NCBI GenBank assembly: GCA_011316305.1
Contig: SAUG01000128.1
Coordinates: 1 to 64,000 of the forward strand
Direction: 5' to 3'
Length of the DNA stretch: 64,000 bases
From: Rusavskia elegans
Lineage: Eukaryota; Ascomycota; Lecanoromycetes; Teloschistales; Teloschistaceae
The notes under the pieces were generated by a model. It was not told the DNA's origin and searched no databases. It saw nothing but the letters and a program-made list of their open reading frames with translations. Shown in pieces: positions 23,514 through 36,332 of the stretch (positions are counted from its first letter, which is position 1; each line of letters starts with the position of its first letter). The translations under genes and the position numbers were made by a program.

Positions 23514-24153
23514 GCCCGCCCAGTATTGGTACAACGAGGCAGGGACATCTTAGTAACGAACGTCGGCTCATCGACAGTCCATCAATCGAGAGCAGTCGCC
23601 AGTGCACCTTGAATGCGTTCCCTTCGATAAAGGTACACGCTCATGATACTGAGGATGTCTCCACGATTGTAACGATATTCTTACGACATCAACTCCCATA
23701 TTAGTAATGTTGTAGGCCGGATCGAAGCCCCTATCTTACTCCTTGTATTTTACGGGCTGGATTTTTATAAGGAGGATAGAGAGCTTAGAAAGGGACGTAC
23801 TGTCCGCAACCCCAAAAATTCAAGTACGGGTTTTGTGCACCACAGCATGATTCTGCAGATGCATTGCGTCGTTCAAGGTCACATCGCACCGAGGATGGGG
23901 GCATGCGATTGGCTGACCGTCCGGATGGGATGGTGGATCGATAAGCGGATAGAAATCTTAGCGTACCTAAATAGATGTACTCTGTAGGGAACGAGGGAAA
24001 TCAAGCTGTCTAATAATAAATTCCGGACAGAGGTCTATCGATTCTGAGTACCAAACGAGCAGGGCTTCGTCATTGCGAACGCATACTTTGTGCCTTACAC
24101 GTTTACCCAGTCCTAAACAACACGAGTTCGAGCAATAATGACGTCCGGTAAGT
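23514..24153. other. Intergenic spacer
   Basis: No gene recognised. A 78-codon minus-strand frame (23967-24203) overlaps the next gene's start and has no domain. Confidence 0.4.
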
Positions 24154-25531
24154 ATGCTCGAAAGAGACGCGCCGTCCATGTCTGCAACGTCCTCGACTGA
24201 CACATATCTAGAGGACAGCCTGTTAGAGGGTCTTGCAAGAGATGGGACAATGGAATAGTAGGGAGGCTCAAGTGCAATTATGGATAATGCTGAAAGCGAA
24301 TTAGCTCAGAGTGGCCCAGCTTGCTGGAGCGCATCCAGCAGAAATTGGATTTTGTATGATCGTCTTCCGGCTTAGATGGTCAGCACCGTTCTGACTGAAG
24401 GTCTAGATAGCCCGTCACGACTTCCCAATCCCATCTATACCACTTCCCCACGCGCCGCATCCTTCAGTCGAAGACGGCAGAGTCAAATCAGACCCTTCAA
24501 GTCAGGACGTCCAGAAAGAAAATACCATTTCAGATTCGCCATCGTTACCGTCTGAGGCAAGACAGCCGCCCGAACCAGAGCCTATGCCTCCTCCTCCTAA
24601 CACGGCCATGGCTCCGCCCACCGGAACGCTTCCACCTCAACTCCTCTCACTTCTCTCGTCCGTTCAATCCAATTTGCGAAATTCCTTCTCGGAGGCTCCT
24701 CCACATACTGCCCAGCGGTTAGCTGAACTTGTCATTCAACCACGTTCACATTACCGAACACTTCCGTCGTACCTCCGCTCCCTGGACCGGGTTGTGTCCG
24801 TCTCAAGCCCAGCGACTATCTTCCCACTACCAAATACCACAGCCGCAGCTCACGGCAGCTATCTGAATGGGACGATTACGCCGGCTGGGACGAACGACGC
24901 TGACCCGGAGGAGACGCTCGGAGGAGCAGCCCTCACGCCGATCCCATGGTTACGAGAAACGCTGCACCCAAGCTCGGGCGAGCGTATGGTGGGGAGCGAT
25001 CTACGGACGGAGTCGACTTCAGTTATTGATGGGCCCAATGGCGTAGGCTCGGTGGAGACGGTGACGGTAGCAGTCAACGGCAACACACGGCAATCGCCGG
25101 CGGCAGTCACTCAAGGTGAACTGATTAGGCAAGAGCAGGAGGCAGGAGTAGTACCTGTGCCCATGGCGAGGAGCACGGCACCGCTGGATGGAGGAAGGAG
25201 AAAAGAGGATGCGGGTGAAGAAGAGGTGATACCACACGCCAGGGGCCCAGAGGTTATTGGCATGGAAGACATGGGGCCGCAAGGCTCATCTACTGGATTT
25301 GATGTCGAGGCGGCTTTAGGTCGGAAAGGAGAAGGAGAAGCCCATCCGTTGAGGAAGCCTCCAGAAGTCACAGTGGATAAGGATAAGGTGATGGAGAAGG
25401 AGAAGGAGATGGACGCTGATGGAGAGGTCGAGATTGTGGATGCAGATGGGAACACGGAGGGAGATGAGAAAAAAGCGGACAGTGTGGGTCAGAGCGTTGG
25501 TTCTGATGCAGCCGATGGTAGTACTCTATGA
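24154..25531 (+). CDS. Protein phosphatase 4 regulatory subunit 2 (PPP4R2/Psy4-like)
   Basis: Likely regulatory subunit of the PP4 phosphatase, which acts in the DNA-damage response in yeasts and animals. Exons: start to 24257, 24305-24353, 24407-25531, with introns of 47 and 53 nt. The joined N-terminus reads LEDSLLEGLARDGTMEYSEW then PSLLERIQQKLDF|IARHDFPIP. This fits the PPP4R2 pattern of a helix ending before FPIP, followed by APPHTAQRLAELVIQPR-type and LPSYLRSLDRVVSVSS. After residue 150 it is acidic and disordered. With ATG at 24178 the protein is 417 aa; an in-frame ATG at 24154 adds eight residues (MLERDAPS). The large last exon alone would miss the diagnostic N-terminus. Confidence 0.85.
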
Positions 25532-26492
25532 TGGAGCTATTTACGAATGCTTCGGGAAGAGGATATTTGAAGGCAAATGGTCCTTCCCGCACTCGGCCTG
25601 CCCAGCCACACATCAAACGAAGGAGGAGCTGTCGAGAGGCTCTGGGAATTGAATGGTCGTAAGAGTCAATCACTCAGACCTTTCGAACGTACTTGTAGAG
25701 ATATCCGACGTGAAAGTGGTTGATACCTGCAACCAGCATTTCGGGGACCATCGCAGGGAATTGTTGATAGTGTGCCGTACATATACATGTAGCTGACGGT
25801 GGCTACCCAATCGAGTAAGCGTGGGTTTTATTTAATCCCTGATCGCCTCAACGCCTGATCCTGCGGCGGCGACCCGTCCACCGAGACACCCTTTACACCC
25901 TGAAGCCTTTACAAATCTCTTCCACCGTCAACAACACCCTCGACATTTCCTCCCACACTCGTTTACTTTTCTCATCACCCATTCTGTCGGCAGCTTCTTC
26001 CCATCAACCACCACTAACATCTGTGTACGAGTCCCAGCCTTCCAGACAGCGACTCGACACCCCGTTTCACATCCGCCGATCGGGCCATTCTGAGCCTTGT
26101 CAACCATTCAACCATCAACGACTTCCGTACCCACTTGCACCACTTATTGTGCCCCACGTCGAAAGGCGGCGGTAAGACCGTGGTTCGACACCTTCTACCT
26201 CGAACCCAGACTTGCGCCATCACCGGGGAGGACACCGCACAAGACCAGCAGTCAGTGTTAGGAATTTACTTCTCCCAGAGAAAGCAGTCCTCTCGTGCTG
26301 TTTCTTCGTCCCAGGAATACCCGATCTGAGCAAAAAGCGTCTGGGACCGTCAAAACGTACGGCCAAGAGGCAAAAGCTTCCCTCCTTGGAGGTCAGCCGC
26401 TGGACCGCTCTTACCAACCTTACGCTGGAGGTTATCATCAACGTCAAGCACTCAATCCTGGCACCGCGGGCGGTGGCCAACTGACCAAAAGA
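25532..26492. other. Spacer and long 5' leader of the Golgi protein gene
   Basis: C/T-rich sequence around 25850-26100 typical of a fungal promoter and leader. The frame upstream of 26493 is open back to 26295 but has no ATG, so it may be leader or an unrecognised upstream exon. Confidence 0.4.
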
Positions 26493-27746
26493 ATGTACAA
26501 ACCCAACTCGCCATGGACCTGGGCCTTTGTTGGCGTCTCCGTCGTCCAAGCTGCTATCGTCTTGGGATTTGAAGCGTGAGTCTCTCCATCTCCCAGAATT
26601 GACCAGATTAGACGTTGTAACCGACGACATCCTGGGACACCGGTACCCTCTTGCTTCTGTTTCATTGACATGATTTCAGCTTTGCATTTGCCAAATTCCA
26701 GTCAAGTCTACGTGGCGATACCAATAAAGAAAGCCCTTCGCACACGATACCGACGTTCTTGGCCCTATACATCTTCGGATTTCTATACCAGTTACTCCTG
26801 GTCTATGACGCTCTTCGTTTGAAGAATACCATTCAGGTCATCGGACTTTGCATCTATAACGTTGGCCTCCTAGTCTACGCTGCGGTGCAAATGGATCAAA
26901 TCGACGAAGCCATTGTACAGCTTAGCTCCAAGAATCTCATCGATGCATCCGTTTGGGATCAGGAAAGGCCGTTTCTGATTGCTATTCCGTGTATCATCGG
27001 GTTGGTCACGGTGCTGATGGCGGTCATTGCGTGGAAATTGTACGACGAATTCGCCTGGACCATTTATAAGCACATCAGCGCGGATCTGAAGATGAAGAGG
27101 CGCTATCTGACATTCCAAGTAAGTACGCAATGTATCAAGAGTCTCCTCGTAGCTCACACATCTAGATCTACATCGCGCTCCTCAAATTCGATTTTTTCTT
27201 CTTCCTCGGATTTACGATCCAATTTGTTGTGGTCGTAGTGGATCGTTCCAACGTCGAATTCTATCTTACCATTGCAGCTATCCCCATCACAATTATCATT
27301 TTAATCATGGCTGGTTTCTTCACACGAAGGGAGAACACCCCTGGCATGCTTGTGACCATTGTAAGTACCATGACCAGTCCACTCCGACCTGCTCTGATCT
27401 CGGCTTCATAAAGACCCTGTACTTTGCCGGCCTCGGCTACTTCCTTTTCAAGCTCGCCCGCATGTGGCAACCAAACGGGCCCCGCTACAACCTCTATAAC
27501 CCCGTCCGCCGCCCTCTAACCACTTTCGCCGTCATCACGGTCATCCTGATCGTCCTCACCATCATCAACGCTTGCATGTGCACCGCCAACTTCGGCCGTG
27601 GCTTGAAACCACATATCACGGGACGGAAGATGGAGAGTGAAGAGGAGAAATTCGCGAATCATAACATGACGGAGATGCCGAATTACAACTATGGCTATGG
27701 GCCGGGGCCCGGAGGCGCAATGGGGAGTCGAATGACGATTGATTGA
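26493..27746 (+). CDS. UPF0658 Golgi apparatus membrane protein, 349 aa
   Basis: Multi-spanning membrane protein of the UPF0658 family, placed in the Golgi by work on the fission yeast member; molecular role unknown. Exons are 26493-26575, 26680-27118, 27166-27360 and 27414-27746; all four close in frame (1050 nt). Family landmarks are MYKPNSPWTWAFVGVSVVQA (first membrane helix), WKLYDEFAWTIYKHISAD, RRYLTFQ|IYIALLKFDFFFFLGF across the second intron, and ITIIILIMAGFFTRRE. It ends in a cytosolic Gly/Tyr-rich tail. ATG at 26493 is the first in frame. Introns 2 and 3 have GTAAGT donors. Confidence 0.92.
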
Positions 27747-28277
27747 AAGAATGGAGCGAGTTATCTTGGACCGCGGAATACAGGGCGCTCATTATTGCCA
27801 CTCTGGCTGTTCAGAAACCGGTAAGATGGAAAAAGAAACAAAACTTCTTGGTCATCTGTTGCACTTTTAAGCGAACAAGGGAGATGTCCAGGCGCGGGGA
27901 TTTGTCTTTCACGATCGGGCAGGTTTCTAATCAGTTTCGGCTCCGGCCGGCTCCAAGAGCCAGCTCGCAATTTATTTCAAATCGGGTGGAGATGGTGTTT
28001 TTGGTATCCATAGTGATGAAAAATACTCGTGACCCTTTCTTTCTTCCTTCTGGTCCCGTCCGTTGTCCCTGTCTCTTTCTCCTTGCTAGATTTTTTGAAC
28101 GTTCAGCCGTTGACATACATATACAAAACCTGTTGATGGTGTGATGTAGACTGGTGGTGGTTTGATTTTCCGAGTTATGAATTTCTGTTTGACCTTCCGG
28201 TCTATAGCCGAATTCAACACACACACACATATATCCAATGTCTCTGTCCGTCTATTTGTCTATCTACCACTGCGGCA

Positions 28278-28340
28278 TCGTCCCCCCCCCCCTCCCCCCG
28301 TCCTCAAAAAATAAAAGAAAGAAAAAGAAAAAGAAAAAGA
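28278..28340. repeat. Poly-C run and (AAAAG)n microsatellite
   Basis: A run of ten C, then C5, then an A-rich AAAGAAAAAG repeat. Confidence 0.8.
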
Positions 28341-28554
28341 AAGCATGCTGTTTGACTATATACACACACGCATGCACCCTCACACATATCCACCCCATCT
28401 CGTTTTCCGTATCTACCTACAGATAACATAACATATTGTACATGCCATCGACCAGAAAACTATGAGGGTTTCTAAGAGATGAGAGATGAGAGAGCGTGTG
28501 TGTGTGTGGTGGGATATGATGGTTTTTGGGGGGATGGGTGTTGATTTTATGGGC

Positions 28555-28714
28555 GTGGGTGTGGGTGCGGGTTTGGGTATGGGTGTGGGTGTAGGTGTAG
28601 ATGTAGATGTAGGTGTAGGTATAGGTGTAGGTATAGGTGTAGGTATAGGTATAGGTATAGGTATAGGTATAGGTATAGGTATAGGTATAGGTGTAGGTAT
28701 AGGTATAGGTATAA
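28555..28714 (+). repeat. (GGTRTA)n hexanucleotide repeat
   Basis: About 25 units of GGTGTG, GGTGTA and GGTATA type, grading from GTG-rich to ATA-rich. It would read Gly-Val then Gly-Ile but there is no other sign of coding. It is not a TTAGGG telomere array. Confidence 0.85.
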
Positions 28715-29550
28715 TAGATATACGGTAGTAGTGTTGGTTTTTAGGGAGATATGAAGGGGTGAAGGGGGTGAAGGGGTGGTGACTGGGTAAGGAAGGGGTG
28801 GGGGCTGGAGGCGTGGAGGCGTGGAGGCGTGGTGATATATATCTAGGTTCGGAAAGAAATAAAATAGCTATGCTTGCTGATTGCAGTAACGATTATAACT
28901 TGACGATTTCTCCGGCTTAGGTTTTCCCCAACCCGACTCCCTTTTTGGGGCTCGCTTTCGCTCTGTGCCTTTTTGTTTGTATCTTGGTTTTTTCTTGGGG
29001 GTGGAATTGCAGGTGTTGCGTCCCGAGGGGGTAGGGGGGAAATATTGTTGATGGCGGTGGGGCGAAGGTTGGTTGGGTATTCATGGTGGAGAGCGTGGGT
29101 TGTGGTTATTGTATATGGCGATTTTTCGAAGTGTGGAGTGCTGGATGAAGAGGGGCTGCTGTTGGTATGGCTTGCGTGAGGCCGAAAGGGGGCTGGATTC
29201 GTAGGACTAATACTCTCCTATTCGTCGAGCAACTTCGAGAAAAATAGATATAGAAGGATGGAGAGGGAGAGGGTGAAAGAGAGAGACAATAGGGTTTTGA
29301 TTCCGAGTACTACCGTGATAGAATCATGATCTGTTTAGGAATATACTTTCTGTTCGACCTTCAAATCAGACCAACTCTCTGGTGATGATTGGTGTGAGTG
29401 ATTATGGATGGAGAAAACGGCGCTAGTTTGTTGGGAAAGTCAATGGACGACGTTCTATCTATCTACCTACCTATCCGATCTTCCTTTGCACCAGTAAGGA
29501 AAATAACCAGGAACAGATATCTTCTTCTTCTCCCCCTTCACTGATCCCTC

Positions 29551-31268
29551 CTAATCACCCCCTCCCCTCCCCCTCCATCTCCAAACCCCACCCCCCGTCA
29601 CAACCCCAACACCAATCACACATCCGCACCCACAAGCCCCCAACACAACATTCATCCCCCTCCACCCCACCCACTCCACCAACGCCCCCGCCAGCACAGG
29701 CCCAACCAAAAACCCGCCCGCGAACGCAAAGTTCATAACCCCGAATCCGAATGCCACGACGCCCTTGGGGCCAAAACACCCGGGCTGCTGCTCTTCGATA
29801 TTTTCGATCACGAGACTAACTTCGGCCATGAGCGCAGGCAGGCAGGATGCTGATCCGAGGCCGATGGTGAAGAGGCAGATACCTAGGGCTGCGAAGGGGG
29901 AGATGGCTGCGAGGGCGGGAGGGGCGAAGGAAGGGGAATCGATGAATTGGAGGAGGAAGACTGGAGGCGTTAGGATTAGGAGACCGAGGGTTGCGGGGAG
30001 GTGGGGGCCGTGACGGTCGACGATGTAGCCGGCGATGGGGGAGAGGGTGAAGGGGGTGACCATTATTAGGAAGAGGAGGGAGGCGTGGGTGGCGGGGAGG
30101 GAGAAGGTGGTGCGGATGTGGATTGGGATGGTGGCGTCGTAGGCGGTGAGGATTGTGTTGAGGAGGAAGAGGGCGATGAGGGCGGTGAGGATACGGGGGG
30201 AGGTGAGGAGGAGCTGGATTGTTTTTGTTGTAGACGAGGAGGTCTGAATAGCCGGTGGAGATTGTGGGGTTGTTGAACAGATTTGGTCGGAGGAGGTTAT
30301 GGTTGGATTGTTCGGGTTGTTTTCGAGATCGGTCTGGGATGAGTCCGTCTGTGGTGGGAGGGTGGTTCCGTAAAGTGGGTTGGCGGTGTAGCCTTTTGCG
30401 AGTATACTGACTTCGGATGGTTCCTGTGCATCATCTTTTGTGATGGGTTTGTCCCTTTTCTTGACGACCACAAGGACCCTCAAAGCGATTTCGGTGGCAA
30501 TGAGCACGAATGCTGGTACAAATGTGATGAAATATCCCCCATACTCATACAAGACCCCGCCCAGTGCCGGTCCTACCAACAGACCAAAGCTTTGGCTCAT
30601 GCTGACGAATCCCAAAGCCCGACCAATCTTCTCTGTACTGACCACGTCGAACAGGATGGCGTAGCCGACAGTAGAAACGACAGCGCTGGAGAATCCGGAG
30701 AGGATACGGGCGATGAGGAGAATAACGAGGTCTCGAGTCAAGGCGATAGCAAAGGTGGATAGACCTAGAGCGATGAGGCCCAGGAGAAAGGGGGTTTGTC
30801 GGCTCGGAACTTTATCTCCCAGCCAACCCATGACCACTAAAAGACGTGCTCGTTCAGTATATGCCGACTTAGGCCCTGGTACCTAGGGCCATTGGCCGGT
30901 ACAATGGAAGTGAGCAGAATGTGAGGCAGAAAGAGCAATGGCAATTCCAGATTGCAGAGGAAAACACATGTCTTACGTGATCCGAGCATCAGTGCTCCAC
31001 CAAACGAACCCAATAAGGTTGAGTTCCACCGTTGCACATCCCTTTGTGCAATACCGACACGATAAGAAAGGGCATAAGGGAGCATAGGAACAATGAGACC
31101 GTAAAGCATCATGTCGGTAAAAACAGAGATACCAACGACGAAAACGATGAAGCCATCCGAGGACCTGAATTTACGAGCATACATGGTCAAAGCGGATAGC
31201 AAGAATGATTGCCAGTTTTTCAAAGATCTTGGAGCTCTAATCAGCTTTTCAAGTATGGTCCGTAGCAC
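29551..31268 (-). CDS. MFS transporter, DHA1/amine-transporter-like, 525 aa
   Basis: Proton-coupled major facilitator carrier of the plasma or vacuolar membrane; substrate not predictable. Exons: 31268-30977 and 30836-29551, with a 140-nt intron (donor GTAAGA, acceptor TTTTAG); 1578 nt closes in frame. The join restores the loop 2-3 motif GALMLGSLVMGWLGDKVPSR. The first helix (GISVFTDMMLYGLIVPMLPY) follows a short cytosolic N-terminus. There are about 12 membrane segments, with a Ser/Thr/Pro-rich central loop (about residues 230-310). The last 35 residues are unusually Gly/Val/Trp-rich and G+C-rich, so the extreme C-terminus may be less certain. Confidence 0.88.
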
Positions 31269-32103
31269 TGGAAGGTAGGAAATGACATTCTATGACATGA
31301 ATGTGGGATTCCCCTACAATGTGTTTTCCATGGTGGGGCAAGAAGGATCGTGATGGTGGATTTGAGAAAAGAAATCCGTTGAGGGCCACGCCAAAGGTGC
31401 ATGTAAAGTGGATCTCGCTAAGCTGCCGGTTGCTTATGAGAGTTATTATTGTATGGACAGCTTGAACGTACCAGCGATCGTGCTAAGATAAGTCCATACG
31501 TGGGGGGTATTGGGGTGCGACTCCACAGCAGGCAATTCGAGCAGACCTACTTAAATGTTCAACTCAAGAGGAACAGTGTTACAGCAGTTCCTTACTACAG
31601 GAAAGAAAGCATCGCTGTTGTACGAATAAGTAACCCGAGATATGAACTGTGCGTTGCAATTCAAGCGCAGACCGCCGGACTGGTATCAATGTCGCGGCTG
31701 TGAACAGGTTGACGTTCAATCATGATTGTACAACAGTAAGGAGACCGATCAAGGCGAGCTGAGACAGCCTTCGATGGCCATATTGGCAATTCGAAAATTC
31801 GACCCAGAAGGTAGCAGATGATGATGATGACTCTCGATGTCTGGTCCGGAATACGCCTGGTGTGGTAGCTGGAATGTTATTAGTATAGCAGCGCCTATCA
31901 ACCCACTGAATATCTGAGCTGGGGGTCGATCTTGGGATACATATCATTGTGGTGCTATCTATATATTCAGTCTCCGTAATGTGCCACTTACAAAGTGTCG
32001 ACGCCTTCGTAGCGAAGCGTCTTCCTCAGCATGCTGGACCTGATGCCTTTGCTGAGCTCCTCAGAAACAAGGCAGTGACTGAGGGTAACCGCAGCTCGGA
32101 CCG
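31269..32103. other. Intergenic spacer
   Basis: No gene recognised. Confidence 0.4.
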
Positions 32104-32758
32104 CTACTCTGCCCTTTCAAGTTTGTGCAGCTTGAGCATAGGCCTCACCCAGGGGCTGCGCAAGGTCATGCCTGTGCAGGCACCAGTGTACTGCATTTCG
32201 AGTTTCATGCTCCTCAGTTGCAGACGCTCGCTCAAAAGGTGACAGCAGATTTGCACCAAACTGGTTCGCATGTGGAACCTCGACATGTTTGCAAAGGTCC
32301 CACTCCATCGTCCCATTGTTGGGGCATAGCCAGTTGGGCCACGGTCATGCTGAAGAGCATGGAGGCCTAATGTGACATTGCTCGATCTTGTCTGCCAGCG
32401 TGTTGGCCCTACCGTTATTCGATCATCTCCCTCGCTAGAGTAACTTGGATTTGCACGTCTACAGCTGACGTCCGAGCAATGGATAGAACAGGATAAGGGA
32501 ACACGCATTTTAGCAGACGAAGGGATAAGGTAGATCAACGTCAAAAGCTGATTGCGTGCAGATGTACCCCCATATTTGCAGACGCAACTCCATGGGCAAT
32601 TGACTGAGCAGGATAGATGAATTTTGTAGCGGACGACTCAAAGTCGTCGATAGCATGATTGTGGCGTACATGATGATGCTTCCGTCATGTTTCATGAACC
32701 GTTCCAGATGGTTAAGTACCGAAACGAATACGATGATTGTGTCACCCCTGGCGATCAT
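32104..32758 (-). pseudogene. Possible F-box/2EXR-like gene or relic
   Basis: The first frame (32758-32510) has ATG and, near residue 50, LLSQLPMELRLQIWGYI, the motif that opens fungal F-box-like 2EXR proteins. It then stops after PYPFVC. A second frame (32544-32104) overlaps it and contains CRRANPSYSS and an LQLRSMKLEMQYTG...PMLKLHKLERAE stretch reminiscent of later parts of such proteins. A non-standard splice or a frameshift would be needed to join them. I regard a decayed gene as most likely. Confidence 0.3.
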
Positions 32759-33109
32759 ATCATCGTCATGCCCAAAATTAGCATTGTGGCGCCAAGCCTA
32801 CTAGCGGCTGATAAAGACCATGCTGTTATGAGAAGAGTTTTCGAAGCCAAGCCTAATAGAGTTAGGATCGGAGTTAGATTCGGTGCAATTTAGAATTATG
32901 ACGCGTGCAGGTCTGAGGACTGAGGCAAACGCACGCGACATACCGTCATTATGTATTTGTGTTTAAGGTCTCTTCTTGACTTTTTGTTACTTCCTTCCTT
33001 CCTGTTGTTCGGCGATTACTGAGCAACCTGGTATGTACATAGAGACTCCACCAGTGAGAGACCTCCATAGCTCGAATCGCCCTTATCATTGTTTCACTTC
33101 TTACCTATA
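32759..33109. other. Intergenic spacer, promoter side of the esterase gene
   Basis: No gene recognised. A C/T-rich stretch at about 32970-33005 precedes the leader. Confidence 0.4.
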
Positions 33110-34722
33110 ATGTCCTTTTTCTCACATCTCAACCCTGCTCCCTCCTTTCCTTCGTACACGGGACCCTACAAAGTCGGTACGACTGATGTAGAGATACCAG
33201 CAGCCGAGCTACCGTCGCCCTCCCCAGCCCCTAATCCGACCTTGTCAACAGTGAGCTTCCGCATCTTCTACCCATGTGAAGTTCCAGCAAAGCCAGCAAA
33301 ACCCGTCTACTGGCTGCCCGATCCTCAGCACGAGTATTTGGGAGCTTATGTACGTTTCTTAGGCGTCAGTCGTCGTATCTCTGCCATTCTGAGGTCAGGC
33401 ATCTCGATAGTCTTGCAAATAATGGTCATAGATTGCTGACATATCGTCGTAGAAACCTACCCATCCTTCGCATCCTCTCATACACCACCATCCCTGTCAT
33501 TCGAAATGCAAGCCTGTTGCAACCGCCTACTAAGACCAAAAGATGGCCCGTCATGGTCTTTTCGCATGGATTGGGAGGGACCAAGAACGCCTACAGCCAT
33601 CTGCTTGGGTCGCTATCCAGTCACGGCGTGGTCGTGATTGCTCCGGATCACCGAGATGGCAGTGCGCCGTTGAGTCTCATTCGTGCAGCTCCGGGATCAG
33701 TCCCTCAACCTGTCGAGTACAAATCCATCTCGCATAGGCAAACTCCGGAGGTGGAAGAAGCGCGGGACGACCAGCTCAAGATTCGGTTGTGGGAACTTGG
33801 CCTTATACACGAAGCCCTCTTGAAGATCGACCGCGGTGAGCCTTTGATGAACACGTTGGCAGCGAAGTCTTCAGAGACAATGGGGGATTTGGCCATGTTC
33901 TCGTCGACTCTCGAGGTGCAAAAACCAGGGAGCATTTCGTGGTCCGGCCATTCTTTTGGGGCTGCCACTGTCGTACAATTGGTCAAGTCGGTCTTCTATA
34001 CCTCGTTAAAGGGCGCTCCATCGTCGTACAAACCGTTGTTCCAGCCGTCTGCTTCGTCCCAGATTGCGCACCAAATCACTCCATCCTCTCCCGTCAGCTT
34101 ACTGGACCTGTGGTGTCTGCCACTGCTTAGCAAGTCCACCGGGTGGCTCAATACGCTGTCTTTGCCGTGCTACGCTCCCAATGGCCCGGGCGGAAAGAAT
34201 GTAATCGCTGTTCTCAGCGAGGCGTTTTTCAAATGGGGCTCCAATCTAAACCAGCTCAAGCGCATCATTTCGGAAGACCCGTCTCTCGATACGCCCTTGG
34301 TGAAGAACCATCCAGCACCATACGTTTTCTATCCAGTATCATCCGCTCATCTCAGCCAGTCCGATTTCGGCATCCTGTTCCCCTGGCTTACCCGGAAAGC
34401 TTTCAAGGCGGAAGATCCAGCTCGGACGCTTCGCCTCAACACTCGTGCCATATTGGAAGTCATGAGAGAAAATGGATTCGAGGTAGCTGACACATCAGCA
34501 ACCGACATGGAGAATGCCTCAGCTGACGGTCGTGTCCCTGGCGGTGAAATTGGTCAAGATTGGAGAATACTGCAGAAAGATGGAAGTGTAGCGGGCTGGG
34601 TGGCATTGGATCTCGGCCACAGCAAGTATACAGAAGAAGCGGTTAACAAGGAAACCGCACAATCAGCGGATCCCATGGAAGCAGTGGTTCAAGGCGAAGT
34701 GTCAAAAACCATGAGCGATTGA
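33110..34722 (+). CDS. Platelet-activating factor acetylhydrolase-like esterase, 517 aa
   Basis: Alpha/beta hydrolase of the PAF-acetylhydrolase (phospholipase A2 group VII) family, expected to release short acyl chains from phospholipids. Exons 33110-33393 and 33453-34722, with a 59-nt intron (GTCAGG donor, TTGCTGAC branch, CGTAG acceptor); 1554 nt closes in frame. N-terminal family block GPYKVGTTDVEIP; oxyanion region PVMVFSHGLGGTKNAYSHLLG; HGVVVIAPDHRDGSAP; nucleophile elbow GHSFGA (Ser); a late DLGHSKY may give the catalytic His. There is no signal peptide, so it is probably intracellular. ATG at 33110 is the first in frame. The downstream acceptor was chosen because YVRFLGVSRRIS in exon 1 belongs to the family. 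Confidence 0.9.
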
Positions 34723-36332
34723 GACATTGATGACTGACGACTTTACGTCCGAATAGAATGATAACTTTAGACAGCTTTGGATAGCGATGGGTTTGGACGA
34801 AGGATACACTAACTGGGACAGTACTGTTCTTGTTGCATAGAAAGAATCACATGGTACAGTGAAGCCGACCAGCAAAGAAGTGCACTAAAGACCTGTACTT
34901 CGTATGAGCCAGCTCGCTGGGTTATGAACAATTTCCATTAAATTTTTTCAATTCCTTGTAAGAGCTTTGTGTTTATGTTTGCACAAAGCCTCCGATCTTA
35001 CATTACGCCCGAGCGGCAAAGAGAAGTTGCCGTTTTTCCGAATCAGGGTCTGCCATATCATTTGATGAGACATGAGCAGTATCGGTCTGAAGCGGTGAAC
35101 GGGCATCAGGGAAAGACCCTCTCGGAAAGAAAGGGTCCGGGTATATGATATAAGCGGCGCTCTCAAAGTGTAATCCGTGGACTGGAAGTTAAATCTTCAC
35201 AAAACATTTCGAAATGTGGGATGGTATTTATTAATATTGTAACAAGACTGTTTCAGAATTCCCGTCGAGGGATCGAGATGGCGTCGGCCGATCAGTCGAA
35301 GGCTCGGAAGCCAGGGCCGAGCATGGAAAGCGAGTTTGATGAACCCGTGATGTGCACATGGATGGTGGAATGACGATGTTGGGTCTCTGGTCTTGGCACG
35401 AGCCGCGGACCACGTTGCGGCCGTGCATTGCTAATTGGATCACTGGCTGACGTGCGGCTGAGCAAGAGGCACGGTGATGGAGCAGGACATGATCCGTTCT
35501 GTTTCGCATGAGCAAGTAGAGTTTGGTAATATTGATCATGTAGACAAATCGGGCGATCTGGACAGATTGGTACATGCAGTGAGCGGGACTGATGGGGAAA
35601 TGCCATGCGATTTGGACGGATACCCGAGCCTCTCGTATCCATCCCCGGCCACAAGCGCGTCGATCGTCATCGCATGCAAGGGTGGGGAGCAGAAAAACAA
35701 TAGCTGTGGAGCGCCCAAGACACCCTTGGCTCAAGGAATGGAACAACTGCGCACTACGCCCTAGGCGGCACAGTGTATTACTCCTACTCGACACAATTAA
35801 TCCCTCCTGTCCACCCGAGAAGCCTTCACTCCCTCGCTGCCAGTCTTTACCATAGCCTTGCAATCTACATCGGGCACAGTATCCGGCCCCTTCGTTCCTC
35901 GTTTCAGATAGCACAATCTTTTCACTCCACAGCTGCTGCTCAGCTACCTACTCTGCTGCTTACCCAATCTCCCAGCCAGGCCAAGTACTCGACCACGTAC
36001 GTATCTCTCAACATCGAAATAAATCTATCCTGCATCGTTCAGTTCAAATCTCGCCGAAGAACCCGCAATCGGCCCGTCACCCCCCCCTCTCGAGGCGAAC
36101 AAGGAGGGGTTTGTGTTCCGTGAAGAGCATCACCATCAGTCATCATGAGAGAAAATCCATCAGCAACCTGCAACACCTGAAGACGACAGCCATTGACACC
36201 GACTTCACCTTCTTACTTCACCTGCACTTTTGGACTCTTCCCGCACTTGTCGCTCGCTTGCTCAATTAGAAGTGCACCTCCCTGCCCCAGCCCTCTGGTG
36301 CGGTTCTCGTCCATCTTGCGTCACCATACCCA
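34723..36332. other. Intergenic spacer and long 5' leader
   Basis: No gene recognised. 35760-36320 is pyrimidine-rich, as in fungal promoters and leaders. A 227-codon minus-strand frame (35231-35914) has no domain and is rejected. Confidence 0.5.

Larger units (their letters stand above)
27747..29550. other. Microsatellite-rich intergenic spacer
   Basis: No gene recognised over 1.8 kb between the 3' ends of convergent genes. It contains several simple repeats listed separately and a GAGGCGTG short tandem at about 28808-28832. Open frames here encode only repeat translations. Confidence 0.6.

Noticed and set aside
28555..28714. Telomere-like array
   Set aside because: The unit is GGTRTA, not TTAGGG, and it lies between two ordinary genes.
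35231..35914. 227-codon minus-strand open frame
   Set aside because: No recognisable domain, Cys/His/Arg scatter typical of random frames, lies opposite a pyrimidine-rich leader.
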